Below are positions 20,697 through 36,911 of a DNA stretch of 64,000 nt, one piece after another (the first letter of the stretch is position 1; each line of letters starts with the position of its first letter). The DNA lies in the NCBI RefSeq assembly GCF_009497895.1, contig NZ_CP033116.1, forward strand, positions 1,364,001-1,428,000, in the 5' to 3' direction. The stretch is from Halopseudomonas pelagia. Its GTDB lineage: Bacteria; Pseudomonadota; Gammaproteobacteria; Pseudomonadales; Pseudomonadaceae. A model generated the notes under the pieces. That model was given only the letters and a program-made list of their open reading frames with translations, had not been told where the DNA came from and did not search any database. Both the position numbers and the translations under genes were made by a program.

Positions 20697-23600
20697 ATGA
20701 CGCATTCTTTCGTTCACTTGCGTGTACACAGCGAGTTCTCTCTGGTTGACGGTATCGTCAAGATCAAGCCCCTGATCAAGATGGTAGCCGAGGCAGGGAT
20801 GCCGGCAGTGGCGGTGACGGATCAGAACAACATGTGCAGCCTGGTGAAGTTCTACAAGGCGTCCATGGGCGGTGGGGTCAAGCCGATTTCCGGTGTCGAT
20901 GTCTGGCTGGTGGGCGCCAATGATGACAACCAGCTTACCCGCCTCAGCCTGCTGGCCATGAACCGTAATGGCTACCGTAATCTGACCGAGTTGATCTCCC
21001 GTGGTTATACCGAAGGCCAGCGTAACGGCGTGGTGACCATTCGCCGCGAATGGGTGGCCGAGTCCAGCGAAGACGTGATCGCGCTGTCCGGCGCCAAGGA
21101 AGGTGAGATCGGGCAGTCACTGCTGTCGAACAACCCGCAGGAAGCCGACGCTTTGCTGCAGTACTGGATGCAGGTCTTTCCCGGCCGTTTCTACCTGGAA
21201 CTGCAGCGCACCAGCCGCCCGAACGACGAAGAGTATTTGCACGCTGCCGTTGATCTGGCGGTCAAGCTGGATTGCCCGGTGGTGGCGACCAATGATGTGC
21301 GCTTCCTCAAGCGCGAGGATTTTGAAGCGCATGAAACGCGCGTGTGTATTGGTGAAGGCCGAGCGCTGGATGATCCGCGCCGAGTGCGCCAGTACAGCGA
21401 AGAACAGTATCTGAAAACACCGGCCGAGATGGCCGAGCTGTTTTCCGACATCCCGGAAGCATTGGCCAATAGCATGGAAATTGCCCGCCGCTGCAATATC
21501 GACGTGCAGTTGGGCAAGAACTTCCTGCCGGCCTTTCCTACACCGGACGGCATGAGTGAAGCGGACTTCTTCCGCAAGGTTTCGTTTGAAGGGCTGGAAG
21601 AACGCCTCAAAGTCGTGCTGCCGCCCGACTCTGAGAATTACGAAGCACGCCGTCAGGTGTATATCGACCGGTTGAATTTCGAGCTGGATATCATCATCCA
21701 GATGGAGTTTCCCGGTTACTTCCTGATCGTGATGGACTTCATCAAGTGGGCCAAGAACAACGGCGTACCGGTTGGCCCAGGCCGGGGCTCCGGGGCAGGG
21801 TCGCTGGTTGCCTATTCGCTGCTGATTACCGATCTTGACCCCCTGCAGTACGATCTGCTGTTCGAGCGCTTTCTGAATCCAGAGCGGGTATCCATGCCCG
21901 ACTTTGACGTCGACTTCTGTATGGAAGGGCGCGACCGGGTCATCGAGTATGTGGCCGACACCTATGGCCGTAATGCGGTATCGCAAATCATCACCTTCGG
22001 TACCATGGCGGCCAAGGCCGTGGTACGTGACGTGGCGCGGGTGCAGGGCAAGTCCTACGGCTTGGCTGACAAGCTCTCGAAGATGATTCCCTTCGAGGTC
22101 GGCATGACCCTGGCCAAGGCCTTCGAGCAGGAAGAGATCCTGCGCGACTTTCTCGCCAATGACGAAGAAGCCCAGGAAATCTGGGACATGGCGCTCAAGC
22201 TGGAAGGGGTCACGCGTAACGTCGGCAAGCACGCCGGGGGCGTGGTGATCGCGCCGACCAAACTGACCGACTTTGCGCCGCTGTATTGCGACGAGGCTGG
22301 CGGCGGTCTGGTAACCCAGTTCGACAAGGATGACGTGGAAGCTGCTGGCCTGGTCAAGTTCGACTTTCTTGGTCTGCGGACCCTGACCATTATCGACTGG
22401 GCGATGAACACCATCAACCGGGTGCGGGCCAAGACCGGTGGTGCGCCGCTGGATATCAACTTTATCCCGCTGGACGACCTGCCCACCTACCAGATGTTGC
22501 AGAAGGCCGAGACCACGGCGGTGTTCCAGCTGGAATCCCGCGGTATGAAAGAGCTGATCAAGAAGCTCAAGCCTGACTGCCTGGAAGACCTGATCGCCCT
22601 TGTGGCCCTGTTCCGTCCCGGGCCACTGCAATCAGGCATGGTCGACGACTTTATCAATCGCAAGCACGGCCGTGAGATCCTGTCCTACCCGCATCCGAAC
22701 TATCAGCTCGACAGCCTGAAGCCGGTATTGGCGCCGACCTACGGCATTATTCTGTATCAGGAACAGGTGATGCAGATTGCCCAGGTCATGGCTGGCTATA
22801 CGCTCGGCGGCGCCGACATGTTGCGCCGGGCCATGGGTAAGAAAAAACCCGAAGAAATGGCCAAGCAGCGTGCGATCTTCCTTGAGGGTTGCGAAGGTAA
22901 CAATATCAATGCTGATCTGGCAGGCAACATATTTGATCTGGTAGAAAAGTTCGCCGGTTACGGTTTCAACAAGTCGCACTCGGCAGCCTACGGCCTGGTC
23001 TCTTATCAGACCGCCTGGCTCAAGGCGCATTATCCCGCGCCCTTTATGGCGGCGGTGTTGTCGGCGGATATGCACAATACCGACAAGGTGGTCACGCTGA
23101 TCGAAGAGTGCCGCAGCATGAAGCTGCGCCTCAACCCGCCGGATGTGAACGTCTCGGAATACAAATTCACAGTGGATGACGCCGGTGCCGTGGTTTATGG
23201 CCTGGGCGCGATCAAGGGCGTGGGTGAAGGGCCGGTGGAGACCATCGTTGAGAAGCGTCTGCAGGGCGGTCCGTTTCTCGATCTGTTCGACTTCTGTGCC
23301 CGTGTCGATCTCAAACGCATCAACAAGCGAGTAATGGAAGCGTTGATCCGTTCCGGCGCGCTGGATAACCTCGGGCCGTTTTTCGACACCGATCAGCAAG
23401 CCTATCTGAAAAACGTCGACCGTAACCGGGCGTCATTGATGGCGGCCATGGAAGAAGCGATTGCGGCGGCCGAGCAGACTGCCAAGAGCGCGGACAGCGG
23501 CCATGCCGATCTATTCGGCGAGCTACTGGGCCCTTCCACCGTGCGCGACGTGTACGAGCAATATCGCAAGGTACGTGAGTGGACCTTCAAGGAACGTCTG

Positions 23601-24221
23601 CGTGGTGAGAAAGAAACGCTCGGGCTGTATCTGACCGGCCACCCGATTGACGAGTATGAAAAAGAGATTCGTCGTTTTGCTCGGCAGCGCATCATTGACC
23701 TCAAACCCTCGCGTGAAAGCCAGACGATTGCCGGTCTGGTGTTTGACTTGCGGGTGATGAAAACCAAGCGTGGCGACAAGATGGGCTTTGTTACCCTGGA
23801 CGATCGTTCGGCGCGGATCGAAGTGTCGCTGTATGCCGAGGCGTATCAGTCATCACAGGCGTTGTTGCAGAAAGACGCTATGTTGGTGGTGGAAGGGGAG
23901 GTTAGTCAGGATGATTTTTCTGGTGGCCTGCGAATGCGCGTCAAGCGGGTGATGAGCCTGGAAGACGCCCGCACAACCTTGCTCGACAGTGTGCGCATCA
24001 GCCTGGATACCCAGCGTCACGGTGCGCAGAGCCTCGACCAGTTGGCGGGCTTGCTGCGCAAATTCCCCGGTGGCTGTGCGGTAACGGTGGATCTGCAGCG
24101 GCCGGACGCCGCAGTGCAATTGCGCCTGGGTGAAGGCTGGCGGGTTGAGCCGGCTGACGATCTGGTGCAGGGGATACGTGACCACCTGGGTAAAGACAGC
24201 GTCTCTTTGCACTACAGATGA
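20697..24221 (+). CDS. dnaE: DNA polymerase III subunit alpha (replicative)
   Basis: A 1174-residue C-family polymerase, the main replicative enzyme. It has an N-terminal PHP domain ([16 protein letters not shown]), the catalytic palm with Asp402 and Asp404 in PDFDVDFC and the third aspartate in [11 protein letters not shown], the fingers and beta-clamp-binding regions, tandem HhH motifs ([20 protein letters not shown]), and a C-terminal OB fold ([19 protein letters not shown]). The ATG at 20697 gives the standard [15 protein letters not shown] start; the open frame upstream to 20625 is leader. A damage-inducible paralogue, dnaE2, lies 9.6 kb downstream. Confidence 0.98.
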   Translation: MTHSFVHLRVHSEFSLVDGIVKIKPLIKMVAEAGMPAVAVTDQNNMCSLVKFYKASMGGGVKPISGVDVWLVGANDDNQLTRLSLLAMNRNGYRNLTELISRGYTEGQRNGVVTIRREWVAESSEDVIALSGAKEGEIGQSLLSNNPQEADALLQYWMQVFPGRFYLELQRTSRPNDEEYLHAAVDLAVKLDCPVVATNDVRFLKREDFEAHETRVCIGEGRALDDPRRVRQYSEEQYLKTPAEMAELFSDIPEALANSMEIARRCNIDVQLGKNFLPAFPTPDGMSEADFFRKVSFEGLEERLKVVLPPDSENYEARRQVYIDRLNFELDIIIQMEFPGYFLIVMDFIKWAKNNGVPVGPGRGSGAGSLVAYSLLITDLDPLQYDLLFERFLNPERVSMPDFDVDFCMEGRDRVIEYVADTYGRNAVSQIITFGTMAAKAVVRDVARVQGKSYGLADKLSKMIPFEVGMTLAKAFEQEEILRDFLANDEEAQEIWDMALKLEGVTRNVGKHAGGVVIAPTKLTDFAPLYCDEAGGGLVTQFDKDDVEAAGLVKFDFLGLRTLTIIDWAMNTINRVRAKTGGAPLDINFIPLDDLPTYQMLQKAETTAVFQLESRGMKELIKKLKPDCLEDLIALVALFRPGPLQSGMVDDFINRKHGREILSYPHPNYQLDSLKPVLAPTYGIILYQEQVMQIAQVMAGYTLGGADMLRRAMGKKKPEEMAKQRAIFLEGCEGNNINADLAGNIFDLVEKFAGYGFNKSHSAAYGLVSYQTAWLKAHYPAPFMAAVLSADMHNTDKVVTLIEECRSMKLRLNPPDVNVSEYKFTVDDAGAVVYGLGAIKGVGEGPVETIVEKRLQGGPFLDLFDFCARVDLKRINKRVMEALIRSGALDNLGPFFDTDQQAYLKNVDRNRASLMAAMEEAIAAAEQTAKSADSGHADLFGELLGPSTVRDVYEQYRKVREWTFKERLRGEKETLGLYLTGHPIDEYEKEIRRFARQRIIDLKPSRESQTIAGLVFDLRVMKTKRGDKMGFVTLDDRSARIEVSLYAEAYQSSQALLQKDAMLVVEGEVSQDDFSGGLRMRVKRVMSLEDARTTLLDSVRISLDTQRHGAQSLDQLAGLLRKFPGGCAVTVDLQRPDAAVQLRLGEGWRVEPADDLVQGIRDHLGKDSVSLHYR

Positions 24222-24321
24222 TGCGTAAGGGCTTGGTGCGCTCGACTGTTAGGCGCCAATCCCTTAAGGTAATGAAAAATCGGACGCCCTGCTGCGGGGC
24301 CTACGCGGATAATGGATGCTT

Positions 24322-25278
24322 ATGAGCAAGAGCCAGAAATACCTGGAGTTTGAACAGCCGATCGCTGATCTGCAGGCCAAGATCGAAGAGCTGCGATTGG
24401 TCGGCAGTGATAATTCGCTGAATATCACCGACGAAATCGCCCGTCTTCAGGACAAGAGCAAGTCGCTGACCGAAAGCATCTTCGGCAATCTGAGCAGCTG
24501 GCAGATCGCGCAGATGGCTCGGCATCCACAACGGCCTTATACGCTGGACTATATCAGCCAGATTTTTACCGATTTCGAAGAACTGCATGGCGACCGGCAT
24601 TTCGCCGATGATGCCGCCATTGTGGGTGGTATTGCCCGCCTGGATGGCCGGCCGGTGATGATTATCGGGCACCAGAAAGGCCGCGACGTGAAGGAAAAGG
24701 TCCGTCGCAACTTTGGCATGCCCAAGCCGGAAGGCTACCGCAAGGCTTGCCGTTTGATGCAGATGGCCGAGCGCTTCAAGATGCCGCTGCTGACCTTTAT
24801 CGATACGCCCGGTGCCTATCCAGGTATCGACGCTGAAGAGCGTGGTCAAAGCGAAGCCATTGCCTGGAATCTGCAGATCATGGCGCGGCTGAAAACGCCG
24901 ATCATTGCCACCGTTATCGGTGAGGGTGGCTCCGGCGGGGCATTGGCGATTGGCGTCTGTGATCGACTGATGATGCTGCAATATTCGACTTATTCGGTGA
25001 TTTCGCCGGAAGGCTGTGCCTCGATTCTGTGGAAAAAATCCGAGAAGGCTGCTGATGCTGCCGAAGCCATGGGTATTACCGCCGAGCGCCTGAAGGAACT
25101 CAAACTGGTCGATAACCTGATCGCCGAGCCACTTGGTGGCGCGCACCGCAAGCCGGAAGAAATGGCTGCGCGGGTCAAGGCCCAGTTGCTGGTCGAACTG
25201 GAGGCGTTGGAAAAACTGCCCGCTGACGAGCTGCTCGAGCGTCGTTACGATCGCCTGATGGCTTTCGGTCTGAAGTAG
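24322..25278 (+). CDS. accA: acetyl-CoA carboxylase carboxyltransferase subunit alpha
   Basis: A 318-residue subunit that, with AccD, moves the carboxyl group from biotin to acetyl-CoA to give malonyl-CoA. Family segments [45 protein letters not shown] sequence (in two blocks), [20 protein letters not shown] and [12 protein letters not shown] are present. I chose the ATG at 24322 ([12 protein letters not shown]); an ATG six bases earlier is possible. tilS starts immediately after its stop. Confidence 0.97.
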   Translation: MSKSQKYLEFEQPIADLQAKIEELRLVGSDNSLNITDEIARLQDKSKSLTESIFGNLSSWQIAQMARHPQRPYTLDYISQIFTDFEELHGDRHFADDAAIVGGIARLDGRPVMIIGHQKGRDVKEKVRRNFGMPKPEGYRKACRLMQMAERFKMPLLTFIDTPGAYPGIDAEERGQSEAIAWNLQIMARLKTPIIATVIGEGGSGGALAIGVCDRLMMLQYSTYSVISPEGCASILWKKSEKAADAAEAMGITAERLKELKLVDNLIAEPLGGAHRKPEEMAARVKAQLLVELEALEKLPADELLERRYDRLMAFGLK

Positions 25279-29240
<3,962 letters not shown>

Positions 29241-29261
29241 TTACCCTTTTCTTTTTGTTAG

Positions 29262-30569
<1,308 letters not shown>

Positions 30570-30575
30570 TCACCG

Positions 30576-30848
30576 GTGAAATGGCTCTGGTTGGTCGCGC
30601 TGCTGTTGCTGGGCGGGCTGCAATATCGTCTGTGGGTAGGCGATGGCAGTCTGGCCCATGTCACCCAGCTCAAGCAGCAGATTGACGAGCAGGCTCGTGA
30701 GAACGAGCAGCTGCTGGAACGCAATCGCGTGCTCACGGCCGAAGTGATTGAGCTCAAGCAGGGTCTGGAAACCGTTGAAGAGCGTGCCCGGCATGAGTTG
30801 GGCATGGTCAAGGAAGGCGAAACCCTGTTTCAGCTGAGCGACGAATGA
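30576..30848 (+). CDS. ftsB: cell division protein FtsB
   Basis: A 90-residue bitopic divisome protein: one N-terminal membrane helix (WLWLVALLLLGGLQYRLWV) followed by a periplasmic coiled coil (HVTQLKQQIDEQARENEQ onward). FtsB works with FtsL and FtsQ to activate septal peptidoglycan synthesis. It starts with GTG six bases after eno, and its stop overlaps the ispD ATG; eno-ftsB-ispD is a conserved order. Confidence 0.95.
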   Translation: MKWLWLVALLLLGGLQYRLWVGDGSLAHVTQLKQQIDEQARENEQLLERNRVLTAEVIELKQGLETVEERARHELGMVKEGETLFQLSDE

Positions 30849-31531
30849 GCCTGCCTTTCTGGGTGGTGATTCCTGCGGCGGGCGTTGGCTCGCGCATGCA
30901 GGCGGATCGACCCAAGCAGTACCTTCCCCTGGGCGATCGCGCCCTGATTGAACATACCCTTGATTGCTTTCTCGGCCAGCCCGGCCTGAACGGGCTGGTG
31001 GTCTGTCTTGCCGACGATGATGCCTGGTGGCCGGCGCTGGCCTGTGCTGCCGATCAGCGTATCCAGCGTGCTGCTGGTGGGCGAGAGCGGGCCGACTCGG
31101 TGCTTTCTGGTTTGCACAAGCTCAGTGAGCTTGGGGCGCAGGACATTGATTGGGTGCTGGTGCATGACGCCGCGCGCCCGCATCTTGCCGCCACCGATCT
31201 GCATAAGCTACTGAATAGTCTGCGGGATGATCCAGTCGGCGGTCTGCTTGCCGTGCCGGTACGCGATACGCTCAAACAGGCAGATGCCGATGGTCGGGTG
31301 ACCGCTACACCGGATCGTTCGCTGTTCTGGCAAGCTTACACGCCGCAGATGTTCCGCCTTGGGGCCCTGCGTCAGGCGCTGGCCGATGCGCTGGCCTGTG
31401 GCGCGTTGGTTACCGATGAGGCTTCAGCGATGGAGCGGGTTGGTTTGGCTCCTCGACTGATCGAAGGGCGGGCGGACAATATCAAGGTTACTCGTCCCGA
31501 AGATATGGACTGGTTTGCCCGGTTACTCTGA
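30845..31531 (+). CDS. ispD: 2-C-methyl-D-erythritol 4-phosphate cytidylyltransferase
   Basis: A 228-residue nucleotidyltransferase making CDP-methylerythritol in the MEP pathway. The CTP-binding motif is VIPAAGVGSRMQADRPKQYL; GGRERADSVLSGL and VLVHDAARPHL are also family segments. The ATG overlaps the ftsB stop. In many relatives ispF or regulators follow; here the SOS mutagenesis cassette begins instead. Confidence 0.96.
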   Translation: MSLPFWVVIPAAGVGSRMQADRPKQYLPLGDRALIEHTLDCFLGQPGLNGLVVCLADDDAWWPALACAADQRIQRAAGGRERADSVLSGLHKLSELGAQDIDWVLVHDAARPHLAATDLHKLLNSLRDDPVGGLLAVPVRDTLKQADADGRVTATPDRSLFWQAYTPQMFRLGALRQALADALACGALVTDEASAMERVGLAPRLIEGRADNIKVTRPEDMDWFARLL

Positions 31532-31619
31532 CGCTGTTCTCGTTTTAGGCAACTCAACCCCCTGACATTTCCTTTTGCTACCTGATTCAGGTGGCGTGTG
31601 GGTCTGCATGCAATTCCGG

Positions 31620-31662
31620 TTGACCCTGTGTGCATGAGTAAATATGCTGTACGCATATACAG
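31620..31662 (+). promoter_or_regulatory. LexA-controlled promoter of imuA-imuB-dnaE2
   Basis: TTGACC (31620-31625) and TATGCT (31643-31648) are 17 bases apart. CTGTACGCATATACAG at 31647-31662 fits the CTG-N10-CAG LexA box with an AT-rich centre and begins within the -10, so bound LexA would block initiation. It is the only convincing LexA box seen beside the damage genes here. Confidence 0.88.
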
Positions 31663-31684
31663 TATTCTACTTGCAGGTTCCCCC

Positions 31685-31759
31685 ATGCTTTCTCTCCACT
31701 TTACTCACATTGCTCGTGGTGTAGTCTTCAGGTGCCTCAGTCTGGACTGGATTCAATGA
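31685..31759 (+). other. possible leader peptide frame ending at the imuA start
   Basis: An ATG-started frame of 24 codons (MLSLHFTHIARG...SLDWIQ) lies in the imuA leader, and its TGA (31757-31759) overlaps the ATGATG that starts imuA. Such an overlap could couple translation. There is only a weak CAGG upstream of its ATG, so expression is uncertain. Confidence 0.3.
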
Positions 31760-32376
31760 TGGGCTCGGTCGTATCACTCTCCACCTTGCTCGATGAGCGG
31801 CGGATCTGGCGCGGCCAGCCCGCTGCGGTGCCTGCTGCTGGACAGTCGACGGGGTTTGCCGAGCTGGACATGGCCTTGCCGTCGGGTGGCTGGCCAGAGG
31901 CAGCGCTGAGTGAAATCCTCATCCAAGCCGAAGGCACCAGCGAGTTGCAGTTGCTCTGGCCAACTCTCAAGCGCTTGTCGGCAGCCGGTGAACGGGTGGT
32001 GCTGATCGGCCCACCGCATACTCCCTTTGCTCCGGCCTGGCAGGCTGCGGGTATCAGTTTGGGCTGTTTGTCAGTCATTCAGGCCAGCGGCAGCGATGCC
32101 CTTTGGGCGGCGGAGCAATGCCTGCGCTCTGGAGCTTGCGGCGCGGTGTTGTGCTGGCCGCAGCGAGCCAATGACCGGGTATTGCGGCGTTTGCAGGTCG
32201 CAGCGGAGACCGGGCAGACCCTGGGTTTTGCCTATCGGCCGATCGAGGAGGCAATCAACCCGTCGCCCGCTGCTTTGCGCCTGACTATTGAAAGTCAGCC
32301 GAGGCAGTTGCGGGTGCTCAAGTGTCGCGGCGGCCTGGCTCCTGCCAATCCCATCCCTTTTAATCTGCGGCATTGA
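31759..32376 (+). CDS. imuA: ImuA, SOS mutasome accessory protein
   Basis: A 205-residue RecA/SulA-like protein that acts with ImuB and DnaE2 in damage-induced mutagenesis. The N-terminus MGSVVSLSTLLDERRIWRG and the STGFAELDMALPSGGWPEAALSEIL segment are characteristic, the latter being a degenerate RecA-like region without an intact Walker A. I placed the start at 31759; ATG 31756 and GTG 31732 are in frame. It is the first gene after the LexA-controlled promoter and ends four bases before imuB. Confidence 0.85.
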   Translation: MGSVVSLSTLLDERRIWRGQPAAVPAAGQSTGFAELDMALPSGGWPEAALSEILIQAEGTSELQLLWPTLKRLSAAGERVVLIGPPHTPFAPAWQAAGISLGCLSVIQASGSDALWAAEQCLRSGACGAVLCWPQRANDRVLRRLQVAAETGQTLGFAYRPIEEAINPSPAALRLTIESQPRQLRVLKCRGGLAPANPIPFNLRH

Positions 32377-32380
32377 GATC

Positions 32381-33796
32381 ATGCTCTGGGCCTGCATATT
32401 GTTGCCACAACTGGCACTGGACGCAGTGCTGCGTGGTGTGGCTGATCCCCAGGCGCCGCTGGCGCTGATCAGTGGTACGCCGCAACGTCGAGTGCTGCAA
32501 ACGGTCAATGCCGCTGCTCGGGAACTGGGGCTGCGGCCGGGCCAGTCGCTGGCCGCCGCGCAGATGCTGTCGCGGGATTTTGCCATGCGGGAATATGATC
32601 CGGCGCAAATCGAGCGATGGCATGCTTTTCTTGCCGCCTGGGCTTACCGATTCAGCTCGCATGTCAGCCTGCACTACCCGCGGGCGTTGGTGATGGAAGT
32701 CGAATCGAGTTTCGCCTTGTTCGGACCCTGGGAGCGCTTCGAAGCACGGCTGCGCGAAGAATTGACCGCCTTGGGTTTTCGCCATCGGATTGTATTGGCG
32801 CCGAACCCGGCGGCGGCACGTATTCTGAGTAACGCGCATGACGGCTTGGCGGTGCAGCAAGTCGAGACTCTGCGACAGATGATCGAGCAGATGCCGGTGA
32901 CCCGTGCCGGCTTTGACGCAGAGACCTCGCGGGCTTTTACCCGTATGGGGCTGCACCGCTTGCATCAGATACTGGCATTACCGCGATCCGGTTTGGCTAA
33001 ACGCTTTCCCGAAGAGGTACTCAAGCATCTGGATACGCTGCTCGGCCTCAGAGCGCAGGCCCTGGAATGCTATGCGCCAGCGGATTTCTTCGATGTGCGT
33101 ATTGAGCTGAATTTCGATGTCGGCTCACACCAGGCGCTGTTGTTTCCGCTACGGCGGCTGACTTCGGATCTGGCGGCGTTTCTGGCCGGCCGTGACAGTG
33201 GCGTGCAGCGCTTCGTGCTGCATCTGGAGCATCGCGAGGGTGAAGACAGCCTGGTGTCAGTAGGTCTGCTCAGTGCTGAGCGCGATGCCGCGATGCTCTT
33301 CGAGTTGGCGCGGGGCCGCTTGGAGCAGTTGCAGGTAAGAGCGCCGGTACAGGCGCTGCGATTGCTGGCCAGAGATCTTCCAGCTTTTGTACCGCAAAAA
33401 CGCGAACTCTTTGAGGAGCGACCGCAGCAAACCCTGCCTTGGGAGCAGCTACGCGAACGCTTGCGCGCGCGCTTGGGCGATGACGCTGTCGCAGCCCTCT
33501 CAGTGCGCCCTGATCACCGTCCCGAACAGGCTTGGCGGACCTCAGAGGCACGTGCGCCTTTTTTATTGAGTGACCGCAGTAGCGCCAGACCCGGATGGTT
33601 GCTGCAAGAACCGCAAGCACAGTTGAGTGGTTTGCGGGTTCTTGCCGGTCCGGAGCGTATCGAAAGCGGTTGGTGGGACGGCGGCGACATGCGCCGCGAT
33701 TACTACCTGGTGGAAACCCAGTATGGCCAGCGCGGCTGGGCCTACCGGCCAGTGGGGCAGGGCGGACCGCTGTGGCTGCACGGCTGGTTCGCATGA
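32381..33796 (+). CDS. imuB: ImuB, catalytically inactive Y-family polymerase homologue
   Basis: A 471-residue Y-family-like protein. The start [19 protein letters not shown] lines up with the first polymerase motif but lacks the metal-binding aspartate found in DinB (HVDCDCFYA), as in known ImuB proteins, which act as a hub and not as a polymerase. A QTLPWEQL segment near residue 350 resembles a beta-clamp-binding motif, expected for the protein that brings DnaE2 to the clamp. Its TGA overlaps the dnaE2 ATG, so the two are translationally coupled. Confidence 0.93.
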   Translation: MLWACILLPQLALDAVLRGVADPQAPLALISGTPQRRVLQTVNAAARELGLRPGQSLAAAQMLSRDFAMREYDPAQIERWHAFLAAWAYRFSSHVSLHYPRALVMEVESSFALFGPWERFEARLREELTALGFRHRIVLAPNPAAARILSNAHDGLAVQQVETLRQMIEQMPVTRAGFDAETSRAFTRMGLHRLHQILALPRSGLAKRFPEEVLKHLDTLLGLRAQALECYAPADFFDVRIELNFDVGSHQALLFPLRRLTSDLAAFLAGRDSGVQRFVLHLEHREGEDSLVSVGLLSAERDAAMLFELARGRLEQLQVRAPVQALRLLARDLPAFVPQKRELFEERPQQTLPWEQLRERLRARLGDDAVAALSVRPDHRPEQAWRTSEARAPFLLSDRSSARPGWLLQEPQAQLSGLRVLAGPERIESGWWDGGDMRRDYYLVETQYGQRGWAYRPVGQGGPLWLHGWFA

Positions 33797-36700
33797 ACAC
33801 GGACGCGCAGGTGGTTCGCGCTGAGGGCTACGTCGAGCTGCACTGCCTGTCGAATTTCAGTTTCCAGCGCGGCGCCTCCAGCGCTCAGGAACTGTTCGAG
33901 CGCGCTCAACAGCATGGTTACGGCGCGCTGGCGGTGACCGATGAATGTTCTCTGGCCGGTATCGTTCGCGCCTGGCAGGTTTCAAAGGATACCGGCTTGC
34001 CTTTGATTGTCGGCAGCGAGATGCAGGTCGAAAGCGGGCCCAAGCTGGTGCTGCTGGCAGAAAATCTGCAGGGTTACCAGCGCCTGTGCTGGTTGATCAC
34101 CCAAGCCCGGCGCCGCGCTCCCAAAGGCGAGTATCGTCTGCTAGCAGATGATTTTCAGTCAGCGCTGGACGGTCTGCTGGCGCTATGGCTGCCCGATGAA
34201 CAGCCTTGCCTGAAGCAGGGTGAATGGTTGCGCGAGCTGTTTCCCCAAGCCCTGTGGCTCGCGGTAGAGCTGCACTGTGGTCAGGATGACGATCAGCGCC
34301 TGGCGCAACTACGCGAAGCCGGGCAAATGCTGAACCTGCCACTGGTCGCCACTGGCGATGTACACATGCATGCCCGCGGCCGCCGTGCCCTGCAGGACAC
34401 CATGACTGCGGTGCGCCATCATTGCACCCTGTCCGAGGCAGGCTTGCGCTTGTTTCCGAATGGTGAACGGCACTTGCGTTCACCTGATGCACTGGCAGAA
34501 ATCTATCCCGCGGACTTGCTCGTTGAAACTCAATCGATCGCCGCGCGCTGTACCTTTGAACTGGGGCAACTGCGCTATCAATATCCGCATGAGCTGGTTC
34601 CGCAAGGCGAAACACCGGCCAGTTGGCTGCGTGAATTGACTGAGCAGGGGATTCGCTGGCGCTGGCCTGACGGGGTAACTGACAAGGTACGGTTGCAGAT
34701 CGACAAGGAACTGGAGCTGATCAATTTCAAGGAATATGAGAGTTACTTTCTTACCGTGCATGACATCGTTCGCTTTGCCCGTGAGCGGCATATTCTCTGT
34801 CAGGGCCGCGGCTCTGCGGCCAACTCGGCGGTGTGTTTTGCGTTGGGCATTACCGAAATCGACCCGGCAAAATCCAATCTGCTGTTCGAGCGCTTTCTGT
34901 CCCGCGAACGCAATGAGCCGCCGGATATCGATGTGGATTTCGAGCATGATCGCCGGGAAGAAGTGATCCAGTATGTATTTCGCCGTTATGGTCGGCATCG
35001 TGCGGCCTTGACCGCAGTGGCCAGCAGTTACCGTGGAGCCGGTGCCATCCGTGATGTGGCCAAGGCGCTGGGCATGCCTGCGGATCAGATCAATGCACTG
35101 GCCGACTGTTGCGGGCGTTGGAGCAGCAAGGTGCCCTCGGATGAGCGCCTGCGTGAATCCGGTTTTGATCCGGCACATCCGTTATTGCATCGGGTATTGA
35201 AACTGACCGAGGAACTGATCGGATTTCCCCGGCACCTGTCGCAGCATCCGGGCGGTTTTGTGATTTCCGAGCAGCCATTGCATACGCTGGTGCCGGTGGA
35301 AAATGCGGCGATGGATGAGCGCACCATCATCCAGTGGGACAAGGACGATCTGGATCTGGTCGGCCTGCTCAAGGTGGATATTCTCGCCCTGGGCATGCTC
35401 AGCGCGCTGCGCCGCACTTTCGATCTGCTGCGCCTGCACCGCGGGCGCGATCTGACCCTGGCAACCATTCCCGCCGAGGATAAGCCTACCTACGAGATGA
35501 TCAGCCGCGCCGACACTGTCGGTGTATTCCAGATCGAATCGCGCGCGCAGATGGCCATGCTGCCTCGGCTCAGACCAGAGAACTTCTATGATCTGGTCAT
35601 CGAAGTGGCGATTGTTCGTCCCGGCCCGATTCAGGGCGATATGGTGCATCCCTATCTGCGGCGGCGCAATGGCGAGGAGGAGGTGACCTATCCGTCAGCG
35701 CTGGAAAAGGTGTTCAAGCGTACTCTTGGCATTCCGTTGTTTCAGGAACAGGTGATGGAACTGGCCATTGTTGCGGCTGGTTATACCGCCGATGAAGCCG
35801 ACAAGCTACGCCGTAGCATGGCCGCCTGGAAGCGCCATGGTGGTTTGGAGCCACACCAGAAGCGCCTGACCGAAGGCATGTCGGAGCGCGGCTATACCGC
35901 CGAGTTTGCCGCGCGGATCTTTGAACAGATCAAGGGCTTTGGCAGTTACGGTTTTCCCGAGTCGCATGCCGCCAGCTTCGCATTGCTGACCTACGCCAGT
36001 TGCTGGCTGAAATGTCATGAGCCGGCGGCCTTTACCTGCGCGCTGATTAACAGTTGGCCGATGGGCTTTTACAGCCCCGATCAGTTACTGCAGGACGCAC
36101 GCCGTCATCAGTTGGAGACCCTGCCGGTGGATGTACGTTACAGCCAGTGGGACTGCACGCTGGAGGGCGGCGGTGAGACTGAAGAGCAGCAGCCGGCGAT
36201 TCGGCTGGGGTTATGTATGGTCCGCGGCTTTCGCGAGGACGATGCACAGCGCATTACCGAATGCCGTGAGCAGGCGGCATTTGCTGATGTGGCGGAGCTT
36301 AGCGAGCGAGCACAGTTGTCTTCACGTGCGCGAGAACTGCTTGCCGATGCCGGCGCCCTGCGTGGCTTGGCCGGGCATCGTCATAGGGCACGTTGGGCAA
36401 TTGCCGGTGTGGAGCCGCAGATGCCATTGTTTGCCGGCCTGGCCTGCGAGGAAGAAGCCGCCGTCATGTTGCCGGAGCCGACTCAAGGGCAAGACCTGCA
36501 GGCCGATTATGCCAGTGTAGGAACAACGCTCGGCCCGCATCCGCTGAGGCTGCTGCGCGAACAACTGACGGCAAGGCGCTGCCGCAGTTCGCGGGAACTG
36601 CCCCTGATCGAAAGCGGTCGGCCGGTCTCGGTGGCGGGGCTGGTGACCGGGCGGCAAAAACCCGGTACCGCCAGCGGGGTGATTTTTGTCACCCTTGAAG

Positions 36701-36900
36701 ATGAGTACGGCATGGTCAACGTGGTGGTCTGGCACGAGCTCGGCGAGCGCCAGCGACGTGAGCTGCTTGGCTCACAGATGATGCAGGTGGATGGTTATAT
36801 CGAGTCGGAGAAGGGTGTGATTCATCTGATCGCTCGGCGGCTGCACAATCTCAACCCGCTGTTGGCGGGGTTGGATGTGCGCAGCCGGGATTTTCAATAG
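33793..36900 (+). CDS. dnaE2: error-prone DNA polymerase DnaE2 (ImuC)
   Basis: A 1035-residue C-family polymerase, shorter than DnaE because it lacks most of the C-terminal region. A PHP domain ([17 protein letters not shown]), palm aspartates Asp378 and Asp380 in PPDIDVDFE, the third aspartate in [11 protein letters not shown], and an OB fold near the end ([15 protein letters not shown]) are all present, so it should be active. It carries out translesion synthesis with ImuA and ImuB under SOS control. The start at 33793 overlaps the imuB stop; the frame open further upstream is a shadow of imuB. It converges on the acyl-CoA dehydrogenase gene with only 11 bases between stops. Confidence 0.96.
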   Translation: MNTDAQVVRAEGYVELHCLSNFSFQRGASSAQELFERAQQHGYGALAVTDECSLAGIVRAWQVSKDTGLPLIVGSEMQVESGPKLVLLAENLQGYQRLCWLITQARRRAPKGEYRLLADDFQSALDGLLALWLPDEQPCLKQGEWLRELFPQALWLAVELHCGQDDDQRLAQLREAGQMLNLPLVATGDVHMHARGRRALQDTMTAVRHHCTLSEAGLRLFPNGERHLRSPDALAEIYPADLLVETQSIAARCTFELGQLRYQYPHELVPQGETPASWLRELTEQGIRWRWPDGVTDKVRLQIDKELELINFKEYESYFLTVHDIVRFARERHILCQGRGSAANSAVCFALGITEIDPAKSNLLFERFLSRERNEPPDIDVDFEHDRREEVIQYVFRRYGRHRAALTAVASSYRGAGAIRDVAKALGMPADQINALADCCGRWSSKVPSDERLRESGFDPAHPLLHRVLKLTEELIGFPRHLSQHPGGFVISEQPLHTLVPVENAAMDERTIIQWDKDDLDLVGLLKVDILALGMLSALRRTFDLLRLHRGRDLTLATIPAEDKPTYEMISRADTVGVFQIESRAQMAMLPRLRPENFYDLVIEVAIVRPGPIQGDMVHPYLRRRNGEEEVTYPSALEKVFKRTLGIPLFQEQVMELAIVAAGYTADEADKLRRSMAAWKRHGGLEPHQKRLTEGMSERGYTAEFAARIFEQIKGFGSYGFPESHAASFALLTYASCWLKCHEPAAFTCALINSWPMGFYSPDQLLQDARRHQLETLPVDVRYSQWDCTLEGGGETEEQQPAIRLGLCMVRGFREDDAQRITECREQAAFADVAELSERAQLSSRARELLADAGALRGLAGHRHRARWAIAGVEPQMPLFAGLACEEEAAVMLPEPTQGQDLQADYASVGTTLGPHPLRLLREQLTARRCRSSRELPLIESGRPVSVAGLVTGRQKPGTASGVIFVTLEDEYGMVNVVVWHELGERQRRELLGSQMMQVDGYIESEKGVIHLIARRLHNLNPLLAGLDVRSRDFQ

Positions 36901-36911
36901 CGGTCAAATCT

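Noticed and set aside
21117..22631. A 504-codon open frame opposite dnaE
   Set aside because: Shadow of the replicative polymerase coding strand, with no ribosome site or protein-like features.
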